From contig JAEEXG010000003.1 of NCBI GenBank assembly GCA_016291405.1, positions 41,987 through 105,986 of the forward strand: a stretch of 64,000 nucleotides of DNA, read 5' to 3'. The notes under the pieces are model-generated. The model had not been told where the DNA came from. It made no database searches and saw only the letters and a list, made by a program, of their open reading frames with translations. Position numbers and translations under genes: made by a program. The first letter of the stretch is position 1, and each line of letters opens with the position of its first letter. Below are positions 8,479-17,819 of this stretch, in pieces. Origin of the DNA: Lachnospiraceae bacterium. GTDB lineage: Bacteria; Bacillota; Clostridia; Lachnospirales; Lachnospiraceae.

Positions 8479-11400
8479 ATGAAAAAAATAATAACGAAGG
8501 TAGTAGCCCTGGCGCTGGCTTTGGTACTTGTTTGCGGCATTTTTTCAGGTAATTCCATTGATTCTTATGCGCTTGATGGGGACGTTGCCATAACAGTGGA
8601 TGGCGACTTTAGCGATTGGCTATATATTACTCCTCTTTACATGGGAGGTGGGCAGATCCCGAAGCTTTCGGCTTTTGTCACAGAGGAGTTTGTTTACGGA
8701 AAAATGGAGGTTTCAAATCCTTCGGATTTTGACACCTGGCATATTTACTTTGAAACTAACGGAAATAACACAGACAGTTTGCTTGGCAACGGCGCCGAGT
8801 ACGTTTTGGAAACCGATATACTCTATAAATACGAAGGAACAGACGGTGAGTGGGAGAGTTTGCAGGGAACCACCGCTCAGGTCATTGATGCCACATCCTC
8901 TGACAAGTCAGTTCTTGAATTTGCCGTTCCCAGGGACGCTTTTGACGGAGCTGAAAAGATTGGCATACATGCAGCCAAGGTTCATGACTGGGTTGATGTA
9001 GCTATGGTTCCGGAAGAAGAAAACGGATATTATGACATTCCTGCATTGGAAGATGTTTTATCCGAAGAAATCGTAGGTCTTACAGAAAACGAACTTGCAG
9101 CCTTTGAAGCTTCAAAAGAGTTTTTAGGCGTAAAGAGTCAGTGGGACGCTATAGATTATGATGCGGTATTTAAAAACTCAAACCTTACAAAATTAAGAGG
9201 TTTTTCTGACGGAGATTTCTTATACATAAACGTAAGCGGTAAGAGATTTGACGCAAACTATACAGTTTATGTAAAGACAAATACAGAGTCAGGTACCGAT
9301 AAGAGCGACATCTGGGTAAACGGAGAAAACATCCGCTATCAGATTAAAGCTAACGGAACTGTTTATAAGATGGAAGGTAACAAGAAGGTTGACCTTGGAA
9401 CCGCCATCGAAGACTTTTACACAGATAAAACCGGAATGGAAATAAAGATTCCTGTTGATGTTTTGACAGAAGGTGAAAAGCCTACGGAATTCTTTATTTC
9501 GGTTGAAGCAGACGGAGAGTTTCTTCCTGATTCGGGAAGAGAAATGCTTAGAATCACTTCTCCTTTAACAGAAGATGCGCCTAAGATTACAATCGACGGT
9601 GATCCTTCTGACTGGGAAGGAGTTGAGCCTATAGGTGAAGGCGAAGGAACCTTGGGTAATCTCTATGCAATAAGAGATAACGATAACCTTTATGTTATGA
9701 CTTACATCGAAGGTATCACAGATCCCGAGAGTTCTGCAGCATATACCACAAGCTTGTTTATAGGCATTGATAACGATCCAAGAACCGGATTTAATCACAC
9801 AGGTTATGCACACGATAATACAGGTGATGTACTTGTTCAGGACTGGAATTCATACGGTGAAAACAGAAACCTTGAATTGTTCTTTACAAGTGAACTTGTA
9901 AATCTTGAATGGAACATGAAGAAACAGTATGCAGACGGCTACGAAAAAGTATTTGCACCCACAGGTGTAAGCGGAGAATACTGTGCAGAATACATTGTTC
10001 CCATAAGTGCTTTGGAAGAATTTGCAACTGCCATTTCAGATGATTTCTATGTATGTATAGACAGAAATGACTGTCAGACAGACGAAGAAACCTATGAACG
10101 TCTCACTCCCGAAGGATTTACTCCTAAGAGAGACACAGAGAACGGAGGCTTTGCTTTGGTTCCTAAGTACAACACAAAGTGTGAAGTAGATTGCAAAGAT
10201 AATTCTTTTGATGATTGGGAAAGAATCGGTAACTTTGCAAGACATGAAAATAACTTGAATTTATCAGGCGTTTTGTCAGAGGACAGATTGTTTACAATCT
10301 TTACCGCCGAAGAAGATATTTCAACCGACGCAGTATACGTTATAAAGACAAATGAACTCGGATTTAAGTATGGAAATTACGAAGGTATTTCATACGTAGT
10401 TGAAAGGGGAACACTTTATAAAGTAGAGGGCGATAATAAGAAGGCAGAAGAAGGCGTAAGCGTATATCAGTATTACGATACAGATTGCATTCTCATGCAG
10501 CTCTATCTTGATATGATAGACAATCCTTCATCGGTTTCGGTAGCCATCATGGTAAACGGAGACGAATATGTTCTTCCCGAAACAGGGCTTCTTTCAATCT
10601 CTAAGAAAGTTGAAATCGAAAGAGACGAAAATTTATACTACCCCAGAGAATCATTTGAGGTATTTAACAATCCTTTTAAAGGCTGGGTTGGATGGGCAGA
10701 TATTAACGAAGGTGACATCGATAATATTGTTACACCCCACAATCTTATCTATGTAGATATTAAGTGGAGTGAACTTGAAAAAGAAAAAGGCAAGTATGAT
10801 TTCGATGCCATCGAAGAGCAGTATCAGTTTGATAAGTGGAAAGCACGCGGCGACAGAATGGTTCTTCGTTTTGTAATGGATAACCCCAATGTTGAAAACG
10901 GCGATCCTAATATCAAGAGAATGGATATTCCCACATGGCTTTATGACGAGCTTGAAGCAGAAAACGCAGAAGGTGAAGGAGCAGGAACCTTCTACGTTGG
11001 GCAGACAATACTTGAATTGCTCGGTGGTTGCGGATTCTCTCCCAACTACAAGAGCCCTAAGCTTTTGGAATACCATGCAAATGTTGTAAAAGCTTTGGCT
11101 GAAAGATACGACGATCCTTCTGTATGTGCATATGTTGAAGTAGGTAGTTTGGGACACTGGGCAGAGTTCCATACATGGCCTACAGGAACAGGTGAATTCC
11201 CTGATCCCGCACTGGCACAGCAGTATATGCAGCCTTATGCAGACTACTTTAAGAATGTAAAGGTTGGTATCAGAAAGCCTTATGAATTGGCTTCAGTAAA
11301 CAATTGGGGCTTATACAATGATATCTTTGGTGTAACAAGCGACGGCGGCACACCTACATTCCTTGAATGGGCAAACAGCGGTAATACCGATATGCCGGGT

Positions 11401-12192
11401 TCCACAGAAGAAGATATCGAAGCTTCAAAGATGCCTGACTGGTGGAAGTTAAACTTCTCAGGCGGTGAATTTGCAAACGGTGACTTTAGAACCAACGCTC
11501 TTACCGAAAATGTTGTTGCAGTATTAAAGCAAATAAGAGACAGCCATACAACATGGCTCGGACCTTGCTCTGCATGTGACTTTAAGGTAGGGGATGACAC
11601 TTATGAAGATTTCAGATACAACATAGAAACCTTCTTTAAGACAATGGGTTATAGATATAACCTTGCAAACATCACCAAGATTACAGAAGCATTAAGAGGT
11701 GAAGAAATACCTGTAAAGATGGTATGGAATAACGCAGGTGTTGCACCTATTTACTATGATTGTGACGTTACACTTTTCATAAAGGATAGTGCAGGAAATG
11801 TGGTTTATGAAGGTAATGTTGATACCGACACCACCACATGGCTTCCCGGAAAATCTTCCGTAGAGACAACAATCACTATTCCCGATTCACTTAACAACGG
11901 TGAATATACCTTATTCGTTTCTATGAAGACAAGCGATTCTAATGCTCAGACCATTAATCTCGCTATGGCTGACAGAGACGAAGAAGGATTATATAAGCTT
12001 TACAGTTTCAATGTTGTAGACGAAAAGACAGTAGTTGAAGCGACTGATGCTGAAAGCACACAAATTACAGAAAATAGAGATGCAAAGAAGAGTAGCAACG
12101 TAGCATTGATTGCAACAATTTCAGGTGTTGCGGTTTTGGCTATACTCGCCGCAGTATTTGTAATCTTAAAAAAGAAAGGCAGTAAGAAATGA
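8479..12192 (+). CDS. Large membrane-anchored surface protein, CBM9-like repeats plus DUF4832-type barrel
   Basis: This 1237-residue secreted protein has a signal peptide (residues 1-32, hydrophobic VVALALALVLVCGIF) and a C-terminal membrane anchor (about 1208-1230) followed by KKKGSKK. Motifs of the form IT-DGD-SDW occur near residues 38 and 370, with a weaker VDCKDNSFDDW near 569; these are typical of CBM9-like sugar-binding/cohesin-family beta domains. From about 720 an ESFEVFNNPFKGWVGW opening starts a TIM-barrel glycoside-hydrolase-like region of the DUF4832 type (YVDIKWSELEKEKGKYDF, MVLRFVMDNP, YVEVGSLGHWAEFHTW). A beta domain follows at about 1075-1190. It likely binds and cleaves an extracellular glycan for the importer upstream. 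Its stop overlaps the next start. No strong SD is seen. Enzymatic activity is inferred. Confidence 0.82.
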   Translation: MKKIITKVVALALALVLVCGIFSGNSIDSYALDGDVAITVDGDFSDWLYITPLYMGGGQIPKLSAFVTEEFVYGKMEVSNPSDFDTWHIYFETNGNNTDSLLGNGAEYVLETDILYKYEGTDGEWESLQGTTAQVIDATSSDKSVLEFAVPRDAFDGAEKIGIHAAKVHDWVDVAMVPEEENGYYDIPALEDVLSEEIVGLTENELAAFEASKEFLGVKSQWDAIDYDAVFKNSNLTKLRGFSDGDFLYINVSGKRFDANYTVYVKTNTESGTDKSDIWVNGENIRYQIKANGTVYKMEGNKKVDLGTAIEDFYTDKTGMEIKIPVDVLTEGEKPTEFFISVEADGEFLPDSGREMLRITSPLTEDAPKITIDGDPSDWEGVEPIGEGEGTLGNLYAIRDNDNLYVMTYIEGITDPESSAAYTTSLFIGIDNDPRTGFNHTGYAHDNTGDVLVQDWNSYGENRNLELFFTSELVNLEWNMKKQYADGYEKVFAPTGVSGEYCAEYIVPISALEEFATAISDDFYVCIDRNDCQTDEETYERLTPEGFTPKRDTENGGFALVPKYNTKCEVDCKDNSFDDWERIGNFARHENNLNLSGVLSEDRLFTIFTAEEDISTDAVYVIKTNELGFKYGNYEGISYVVERGTLYKVEGDNKKAEEGVSVYQYYDTDCILMQLYLDMIDNPSSVSVAIMVNGDEYVLPETGLLSISKKVEIERDENLYYPRESFEVFNNPFKGWVGWADINEGDIDNIVTPHNLIYVDIKWSELEKEKGKYDFDAIEEQYQFDKWKARGDRMVLRFVMDNPNVENGDPNIKRMDIPTWLYDELEAENAEGEGAGTFYVGQTILELLGGCGFSPNYKSPKLLEYHANVVKALAERYDDPSVCAYVEVGSLGHWAEFHTWPTGTGEFPDPALAQQYMQPYADYFKNVKVGIRKPYELASVNNWGLYNDIFGVTSDGGTPTFLEWANSGNTDMPGSTEEDIEASKMPDWWKLNFSGGEFANGDFRTNALTENVVAVLKQIRDSHTTWLGPCSACDFKVGDDTYEDFRYNIETFFKTMGYRYNLANITKITEALRGEEIPVKMVWNNAGVAPIYYDCDVTLFIKDSAGNVVYEGNVDTDTTTWLPGKSSVETTITIPDSLNNGEYTLFVSMKTSDSNAQTINLAMADRDEEGLYKLYSFNVVDEKTVVEATDAESTQITENRDAKKSSNVALIATISGVAVLAILAAVFVILKKKGSKK

Positions 12193-13442
12193 AAGTAGCA
12201 TTGATCGGAGCAGGAATGAGAGGCAACGTTTATGCCGAATATATTCATGAAAGCAAAGATTCATCAATAATTGCGGTGGTTGACATCGATAAAGAGAAGA
12301 GAGACATCGCACAAAAGAAATACAATATTCCCGACGAATTTGTATTTGAAAAAGTGGAGGACTTCTTTGCTCTTGGTAAAGTTGCGGATGCCGTAATTAT
12401 ATCAACCATGGATAAAGATCATTTTGTTGAGACCATGCGTGCAATTTCCTTAGGATACGACATTTTACTTGAAAAGCCTATTTCTCCCGATCCCAAGGAA
12501 TGCCTTCTTATTCAGCAAGAAGCGCACAAGTACAACGTTAAAATCATAGTTTGCCACGTGTTAAGATACACAAAGTTCTTTTCAACAATCAAGGAAATAA
12601 TTGATTCCGGAGAACTTGGTAAGGTTGTTACCGTACAGCATGCGGAAAATGTCGGAAACTTCCATATGGCACACTCTTTTGTAAGAGGTAACTGGCGTAA
12701 CAGTAAGCTTTCAAGCCCCATCATCATGCAGAAATCCTGTCATGATATGGATATCCTTGTATGGCTTATCGGAAGCAACGCAAAGAAGATTTCTTCTTTC
12801 GGAACATTAAAATACTTTACAAAAGAGAATGCTCCAAAAGGCAGCGCAGACAGATGCATTAACTGTCCTGTCAGCGAAAATTGTCGATTTGACGGAAGAA
12901 AAGCTTACCTTCCCATCAAGGGTGACTGGCCGGCAACCGTGCTTACAAGCGATCAGACTGAAGAAGGAATCATGAAGGCTTTGGCTGAGGGACCTTACGG
13001 ACGTTGTGTATTTAAATGTGATAATGACGTATGTGACAATCAGGTAACCACAATCGAATTTGAGAATGGTGTAACCGCAACATTCCACTTGTCTGGTCTT
13101 ACCAACAAGATGCACAGAACCATTAAGGTAATGTGCGAAAACGGTGACATTTACGGCGATGATGCAACTGATGAAATCACAGTTACAAAGTATTCTCCAA
13201 ACCACATCTACGAAGGCGAAACACGTACCTTTAAGGTAGTTAGTGAAGAAGGCTTCCATGGCGGCGGAGACTACAGACTTACAATGGACTTTATGAAAAT
13301 CTATGAAAACAAAGAAGAGAGCAAGTCTTCAATCGATAAGTCCATCGAAAGTCACATCATGGCATATGCGGCAGAACAGTCCAGATTAAGAGGACAGGTT
13401 GTTACTATTAACGACATTAAGGAAGAACTTCTCAACAGTTGA
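12189..13442 (+). CDS. Gfo/Idh/MocA-family NAD(P)-dependent oxidoreductase
   Basis: This cytoplasmic sugar or cyclitol dehydrogenase has 417 residues. The N-terminal Rossmann domain has GAGMRG (8-13), and the family motif LLEKPIS lies near residue 97. The C-terminal domain carries Cys-rich segments (CINCPVSENC and CVFKCDNDVCDN, about 220-285) as in a clostridial subgroup of this family; these may bind metal. The start overlaps the upstream gene by 4 nt (ATGA). It most likely oxidises or isomerises a sugar released by the surface protein and imported by the CUT1 system. The exact substrate is unknown. Confidence 0.9.
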   Translation: MKVALIGAGMRGNVYAEYIHESKDSSIIAVVDIDKEKRDIAQKKYNIPDEFVFEKVEDFFALGKVADAVIISTMDKDHFVETMRAISLGYDILLEKPISPDPKECLLIQQEAHKYNVKIIVCHVLRYTKFFSTIKEIIDSGELGKVVTVQHAENVGNFHMAHSFVRGNWRNSKLSSPIIMQKSCHDMDILVWLIGSNAKKISSFGTLKYFTKENAPKGSADRCINCPVSENCRFDGRKAYLPIKGDWPATVLTSDQTEEGIMKALAEGPYGRCVFKCDNDVCDNQVTTIEFENGVTATFHLSGLTNKMHRTIKVMCENGDIYGDDATDEITVTKYSPNHIYEGETRTFKVVSEEGFHGGGDYRLTMDFMKIYENKEESKSSIDKSIESHIMAYAAEQSRLRGQVVTINDIKEELLNS

Positions 13443-13471
13443 TTTTTAAGGCTTAAATAAGGACTTTCAAG

Positions 13472-13503
13472 GCAGTTCCACTTCCGAATGGGGGTGGAAC
13501 TGC
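13472..13503 (+). terminator. Hairpin at the end of the sugar locus
   Basis: A 10-bp perfect stem, GCAGTTCCAC (13472-13481) with GTGGAACTGC (13494-13503), has a 12-nt loop. The T-run lies 15 bp further on, so it is a weaker or non-canonical terminator. It abuts the -35 of the rny promoter directly. Confidence 0.6.
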
Positions 13504-13532
13504 TTGACATAACAAGGTTTTTTGAGTACACT
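13504..13532 (+). promoter_or_regulatory. rny promoter
   Basis: TTGACA (13504-13509) and TACACT (13527-13532) are separated by exactly 17 bp. The start codon of rny is about 80 bp further on with AAGGAGG in front of it. Confidence 0.75.
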
Positions 13533-13615
13533 TTATATGTTGTGAAATGTTTATTGGAATGTTCGCATTCTTAATTGATATTATTACAATAAAATAAATA
13601 AGGAGGTGCTCCTGT

Positions 13616-15169
13616 ATGACCGGAATCGATTGGATTTTTCTGGCCATTGCAGTTGTTGCCATCCTTGCAGCTTTATTAATAGTATTAAACAACACTAAGC
13701 GTACTAAAGAAGCTAATGCTAAAATCGGCAATGCTGATGCTAAGGCACGCGAGATTATTGATGAAGCCCTTCGTGAAGCAGAATCCAAAAAACGTGAAAG
13801 TTTACTTGAAATCAAGGAAGAATCAATTCGTACAAAGAATGATTTAGACCGCGAAATCAAGGAAAGGAGAGCTGAAATTCAGCGTAACGAGCGTAGAATT
13901 CAGCAGAAGGAAGAAAACATCGATCGTAAGACCGAAGCTATCGAACGCAAGGAAGCAAGCCTTACTGCAAAGGAAGAAAGCTTGGCAAAGGAGAAAGAAG
14001 CTGTTGCCAAACTTAACGAAGAGCGCGTACAGGAACTTGAACGAATTTCAGGTTTAACCTCTGAACAGGCAAAAGAACACTTACTAAAAATTGTTGAAGA
14101 TGATGTAAAAATCGAATCTGCTAAACTTATCAAAGATATGGAGCAGAAAGTCAAGGAAGAAGCAGACAAAAAGGCGAAGGATTATATTGTCGGTGCCATT
14201 CAGAAATGTGCGGCCGATCATGTATCCGAAGCTACAATATCTGTTGTACAGCTTCCTAACGATGAGATGAAGGGAAGAATTATCGGAAGAGAAGGTCGTA
14301 ACATTCGTACGATCGAAACTCTTACAGGCGTTGATCTTATTATCGACGACACTCCCGAAGCAGTTATTCTTTCAGGCTTCGATCCCATCAGAAGAGAAGT
14401 TGCAAGAATTGCCCTTGAAAAATTGATTGTGGACGGACGTATTCATCCTGCCAGAATCGAAGAAATGGTTGAAAAGGCTCAGAAAGAAGTTGAAACCATG
14501 ATACGTGAAGAAGGTGAAGCCGCTTGTATCGAAGTCGGTGTTCACGGACTTCATCCCGAGCTTATTAAGCTTCTTGGTAGAATGCGTTTCAGAACAAGTT
14601 ACGGCCAGAATGCATTAAAGCATTCAGTTGAAGTAGCTCAGCTTTCAGGCTTACTTGCAGCCGAAATCGGCCTTGATGTCAGAATTGCAAAGCGTGCCGG
14701 ATTATTACATGATATCGGTAAAGCTGTTGACCATGACATGGAAGGTACCCACGTTCAACTTGGTGTTGAACTTTGTAAGAAGTATAAAGAGTCAGCGATT
14801 GTTATTAATGCAGTGGAAGCTCACCACGGTGATGTTGAACCTCAGTCATTGATTGCGTGCATAGTTCAGGCATCTGATGCTATCTCCGCAGCTCGTCCGG
14901 GCGCAAGACGCGATACTCTTGAAACTTACACAACAAGATTAAAACAATTAGAAGAAATATCCAACAATTTCAAAGGTGTAGAAAAGTCATTTGCCATTCA
15001 GGCAGGTAGAGAAGTTCGTGTAATGGTAGTTCCTGATGTAATAACTGATGCCGACATGGTCATCCTGGCAAGAGATATTGCTAAGAAGATCGAAGACGAG
15101 ATGGAATATCCCGGTATGGTAAAGGTAAACGTTATTCGTGAATCCAGAGTAACTGATTACGCAAAGTAA
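13616..15169 (+). CDS. rny: Ribonuclease Y
   Basis: RNase Y is the membrane-anchored endoribonuclease that starts bulk mRNA decay in many Firmicutes. It has 517 residues. An N-terminal membrane helix (about 4-24) is followed by a long charged coiled coil (about 30-190). A KH RNA-binding domain ([17 protein letters not shown], about 220-236) precedes the HD metal-dependent domain with LLHDIGKA near residue 363. AAGGAGGTG precedes the ATG at good spacing. It has its own promoter and a strong terminator. In related genomes it often follows recX directly. Confidence 0.98.
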   Translation: MTGIDWIFLAIAVVAILAALLIVLNNTKRTKEANAKIGNADAKAREIIDEALREAESKKRESLLEIKEESIRTKNDLDREIKERRAEIQRNERRIQQKEENIDRKTEAIERKEASLTAKEESLAKEKEAVAKLNEERVQELERISGLTSEQAKEHLLKIVEDDVKIESAKLIKDMEQKVKEEADKKAKDYIVGAIQKCAADHVSEATISVVQLPNDEMKGRIIGREGRNIRTIETLTGVDLIIDDTPEAVILSGFDPIRREVARIALEKLIVDGRIHPARIEEMVEKAQKEVETMIREEGEAACIEVGVHGLHPELIKLLGRMRFRTSYGQNALKHSVEVAQLSGLLAAEIGLDVRIAKRAGLLHDIGKAVDHDMEGTHVQLGVELCKKYKESAIVINAVEAHHGDVEPQSLIACIVQASDAISAARPGARRDTLETYTTRLKQLEEISNNFKGVEKSFAIQAGREVRVMVVPDVITDADMVILARDIAKKIEDEMEYPGMVKVNVIRESRVTDYAK

Positions 15170-15175
15170 ATTTGT

Positions 15176-15211
15176 TAACCCCAAATCGTTATGATTTGGG
15201 GTTATCTTTTT
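15176..15211 (+). terminator. Terminator after rny
   Basis: A 12-bp perfect stem, TAACCCCAAATC (15176-15187) with GATTTGGGGTTA (15193-15204), has a 5-nt loop and is followed by TCTTTTT. Confidence 0.9.
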
Positions 15212-15298
15212 GCCCTTTTTAAGGTTAATAATTGGACAATTGCTTTTTAATTTTCACAAAACCTTACTTTGCTACCATGAGCATAGGAGGTATCCGAA

Positions 15299-16297
15299 AT
15301 GTCTAACCAAGTATTATGGGAGGATGATATTAAGAGGGGCTTAGATACCGATGTGTTGTTAAACGACGCCGGAAAGTTGTTTTGTGAAAAAGGATATTCC
15401 AATACTTCTTTAAAAGATATTGCCATTATTTTGGGTATCAGCGAAAAGGAACTTGGTAAAATATATAAATCAAAAGAGGATATCTATAACGATGTCCTTG
15501 TTTACATGGCTAATTTTGAACTGTTGCTAATTGATTGCGATGATGTTCAAAAGATGCTTCTTGCCATAGTGGATGAGCTTAAAAACTGCGTGGTAACAGG
15601 TAACTTAAAGGCCGAGTTTATTTCGTCCTTAATTACCGCAAAGGATATTCCTCAAAGCGCAAAAGAAACCTTAAGGAGACTTGTTAAAGAATCTAAACTT
15701 TATGACGCTGTTGGAGCGGCGCAATTACAAGGTAAAATCTGTAAAGGAAATACCATTGAAGTAATCATACGATTCATGATGGCTTCTTTTGAACTTATTA
15801 AAGGCTATGTTGAGGGCGGCATTAAAATTCCCGAAAACAAGTGGTTTTTGGATATCCTTAAATATAACGATGATGTAAATGTATTGGCGGATAAAGAACT
15901 TATAAAGAGACAGGCTTCCGTTATAGCCGCATTTGTGTCTGATTTTAACAGCATATTGTTTGTTGATCTTGATGATGACAGCGTGGAAGTATATGAGGCT
16001 CAGGGAGAAGAAGACGGATGGCTTCAGGCAGCCACTCAAAGGGGCTTTGAAGAGTTTAAGAGAAGGCTTTGTGATAAGTATATTCTTCCAAATGACAGAG
16101 ACTGGTTCATGGATAAACTGTCAAATGACAATATAAAGAAACACCTGGATGAAGAGCCGGTTTATTGCATTAATCATAAAGTTTTAATAAGGGGAGAAAC
16201 GGTTGATTTTCAGACAAAAATTGTTTTAGACCCCATGTATGCCTACGGAAATAAGATTCTCTACGGAGGCCACAGAGTTTATCAAAAAAATTTTTAA
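15299..16297 (+). CDS. TetR/AcrR-type regulator with C-terminal PAS-like sensor-like region
   Basis: This 332-residue protein starts with a TetR helix-turn-helix (LLNDAGKLFCEKGYSNTSLKDIAIILGISEKELGKIYKSKEDIY, about residues 20-63) and an all-helical ligand/dimer domain to about residue 205. Ordinary TetR proteins end near 200 residues. Here about 120 more follow, opening with AAFVSDFNSILFVDLDDDSVEVYEA. That pattern is common in PAS-like input domains before GGDEF/EAL outputs in Lachnospiraceae. AGGAGG precedes the ATG. It stands alone between two terminators, so its targets are not evident. The TetR call is firm; the sensor reading of the tail is inference from sequence pattern. Confidence 0.8.
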   Translation: MSNQVLWEDDIKRGLDTDVLLNDAGKLFCEKGYSNTSLKDIAIILGISEKELGKIYKSKEDIYNDVLVYMANFELLLIDCDDVQKMLLAIVDELKNCVVTGNLKAEFISSLITAKDIPQSAKETLRRLVKESKLYDAVGAAQLQGKICKGNTIEVIIRFMMASFELIKGYVEGGIKIPENKWFLDILKYNDDVNVLADKELIKRQASVIAAFVSDFNSILFVDLDDDSVEVYEAQGEEDGWLQAATQRGFEEFKRRLCDKYILPNDRDWFMDKLSNDNIKKHLDEEPVYCINHKVLIRGETVDFQTKIVLDPMYAYGNKILYGGHRVYQKNF

Positions 16298-16310
16298 ATC
16301 TATTGAAATT

Positions 16311-16357
16311 CTCACTGCAACGTACTAAAGTATAGTCTGTTGCGGTGAGTTTTTTTA
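16311..16357 (+). terminator. Terminator after the TetR gene
   Basis: CTCACTGCAAC (16311-16321) pairs with GTTGCGGTGAG (16339-16349), with one G-T pair, and is followed by TTTTTTT. Confidence 0.88.
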
Positions 16358-16403
16358 TGGTATACTTACTAAGTAAAAAACATAAGTTTTGGGAGAAGTA
16401 TTT

Positions 16404-17777
16404 ATGAAATATGATGTTGTAATAATCGGCGCAGGTCCCGGAGGAATCTTTAGTGCTTACGAGCTTATGAAGAAGGCTCCAAACTTAAAGGTTGTGGTTT
16501 TTGAAACCGGTAATCCCTTGGATAAGCGTCATTGCCCAATTGACGGTAAAAAGGTTAAATCCTGCATTAAGTGTCCTACATGTGCCATTATGAACGGCTT
16601 TGGCGGAGCAGGAGCATTCTCAGACGGAAAATATAATATCACCAATGACTTTGGCGGTACTTTATATCAATATATCGGAAAAGATAAGGCTTTGGAACTC
16701 ATGAGATACGTTGATGACATCAACATGTCTCACGGCGGAGAAGGCACAAAGATGTTTTCAACAGCCGGAAGTGAGTTTAAGAAGGTCTGCATGCAGAATA
16801 AGTTAACTCTTCTTGATGCAAGCGTGCGCCATTTAGGAACCGATATTAACTATATCGTTCTTGAAAATCTTTATAACGAAATGAAGGATAAGATTGAATT
16901 CAGATTCAGAACACCCGTTACAAAGATTGAAGCCGAAAAAGACGGATATAAGGTTTACTACGGCGATGAATTTGTTGAAGCGCAAAAGTGTATCGTTTCT
17001 GTAGGAAGAAGCGGAAGCAAATGGATTGAAGAGGTTTGTAAGGAGTTAAATATCGATACCCTTTCAAACCGTGTGGATATAGGTGTAAGAGTGGAAATCC
17101 CTGCGGCTATTTTCTCTCACCTTACAGATGCTTTGTATGAAAGTAAAATCGTATATCGTACAGAAAAGTTTGAAGATGCGGTAAGAACCTTCTGTATGAA
17201 CCCTAACGGTATTGTAGTTAACGAAAACACAAACGGTATCGTTACAGTTAACGGTCACAGCTTTGAAGATCCTTCAAAGAAAACAGAAAATACAAACTTT
17301 GCGTTACTTGTATCAAAGCACTTCTCAGAGCCCTTTAAAGACTCAAACGGATATGGTGAATCAATTGCTCGTCTTTCCAACATGCTCGGAGGAGGTGTAA
17401 TCGTACAGCGTTTCGGCGACCTTGAAAGGGGAAGACGTTCAAATGCAAAGAGAATAGAAGAAGGTACCATTCGTCCTACATTGGATGCAACTCCGGGCGA
17501 TTTAAGCCTTGTGCTTCCTAAGCGTATTTTGGACGGTATTATCGAAATGATTTATGCTCTTGATAAGATTGCTCCCGGTACCGCAAACGATGATACCTTG
17601 TTATATGGTGTTGAAGTTAAGTTTTACAATATGGAAGTTAAACTTGATGAAAACCTTGAAACAAGCTACAAGGGCTTATACATCATAGGAGACGGAAGCG
17701 GAGTGACACATTCACTTTCACATGCATCCGCAAGCGGTGTATACGTTGCAGGAAAGATAATTGAATCTTTAGGTTAA
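16404..17777 (+). CDS. FAD-dependent dehydrogenase (COG2509 type)
   Basis: This flavoprotein oxidoreductase of unknown substrate has an N-terminal dinucleotide-binding motif, VVIIGAGPGGIFSAYE (residues 5-20). It also has the family-specific Cys segment RHCPIDGKKVKSCIKCPTCAIMNG (about 45-68) followed by FGGAGAFSDGKYN, and a C-terminal GDGSGVTHSLSHASASGVYVA FAD motif. I set the start at the ATG at 16404 (457 residues). The earlier in-frame TTG at 16389 lies before GGGAGAAG, which is the ribosome site for 16404. It has its own transcript between two terminators. The family occurs widely in anaerobes and is uncharacterised. Confidence 0.88.
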   Translation: MKYDVVIIGAGPGGIFSAYELMKKAPNLKVVVFETGNPLDKRHCPIDGKKVKSCIKCPTCAIMNGFGGAGAFSDGKYNITNDFGGTLYQYIGKDKALELMRYVDDINMSHGGEGTKMFSTAGSEFKKVCMQNKLTLLDASVRHLGTDINYIVLENLYNEMKDKIEFRFRTPVTKIEAEKDGYKVYYGDEFVEAQKCIVSVGRSGSKWIEEVCKELNIDTLSNRVDIGVRVEIPAAIFSHLTDALYESKIVYRTEKFEDAVRTFCMNPNGIVVNENTNGIVTVNGHSFEDPSKKTENTNFALLVSKHFSEPFKDSNGYGESIARLSNMLGGGVIVQRFGDLERGRRSNAKRIEEGTIRPTLDATPGDLSLVLPKRILDGIIEMIYALDKIAPGTANDDTLLYGVEVKFYNMEVKLDENLETSYKGLYIIGDGSGVTHSLSHASASGVYVAGKIIESLG

Positions 17778-17782
17778 TTAAA

Positions 17783-17819
17783 AAGCCTTTCCGATTGATT
17801 TCGGAAAGGCTTGTTTTTT
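17783..17819. terminator. Bidirectional terminator between the FAD dehydrogenase and hflX
   Basis: A 12-bp perfect stem, AAGCCTTTCCGA (17783-17794) with TCGGAAAGGCTT (17801-17812), lies between convergent genes, with a T-run on the + side and an A-run before it serving the - strand. Confidence 0.9.

Noticed and set aside
10651..11172. 173-codon open frame antisense to the large surface protein
   Set aside because: It runs opposite to a well-supported coding frame, lacks a ribosome site and has no recognisable domain.
12807..13259. 150-codon open frame antisense to the oxidoreductase
   Set aside because: It is a shadow of a conserved coding sequence, with no independent signals.
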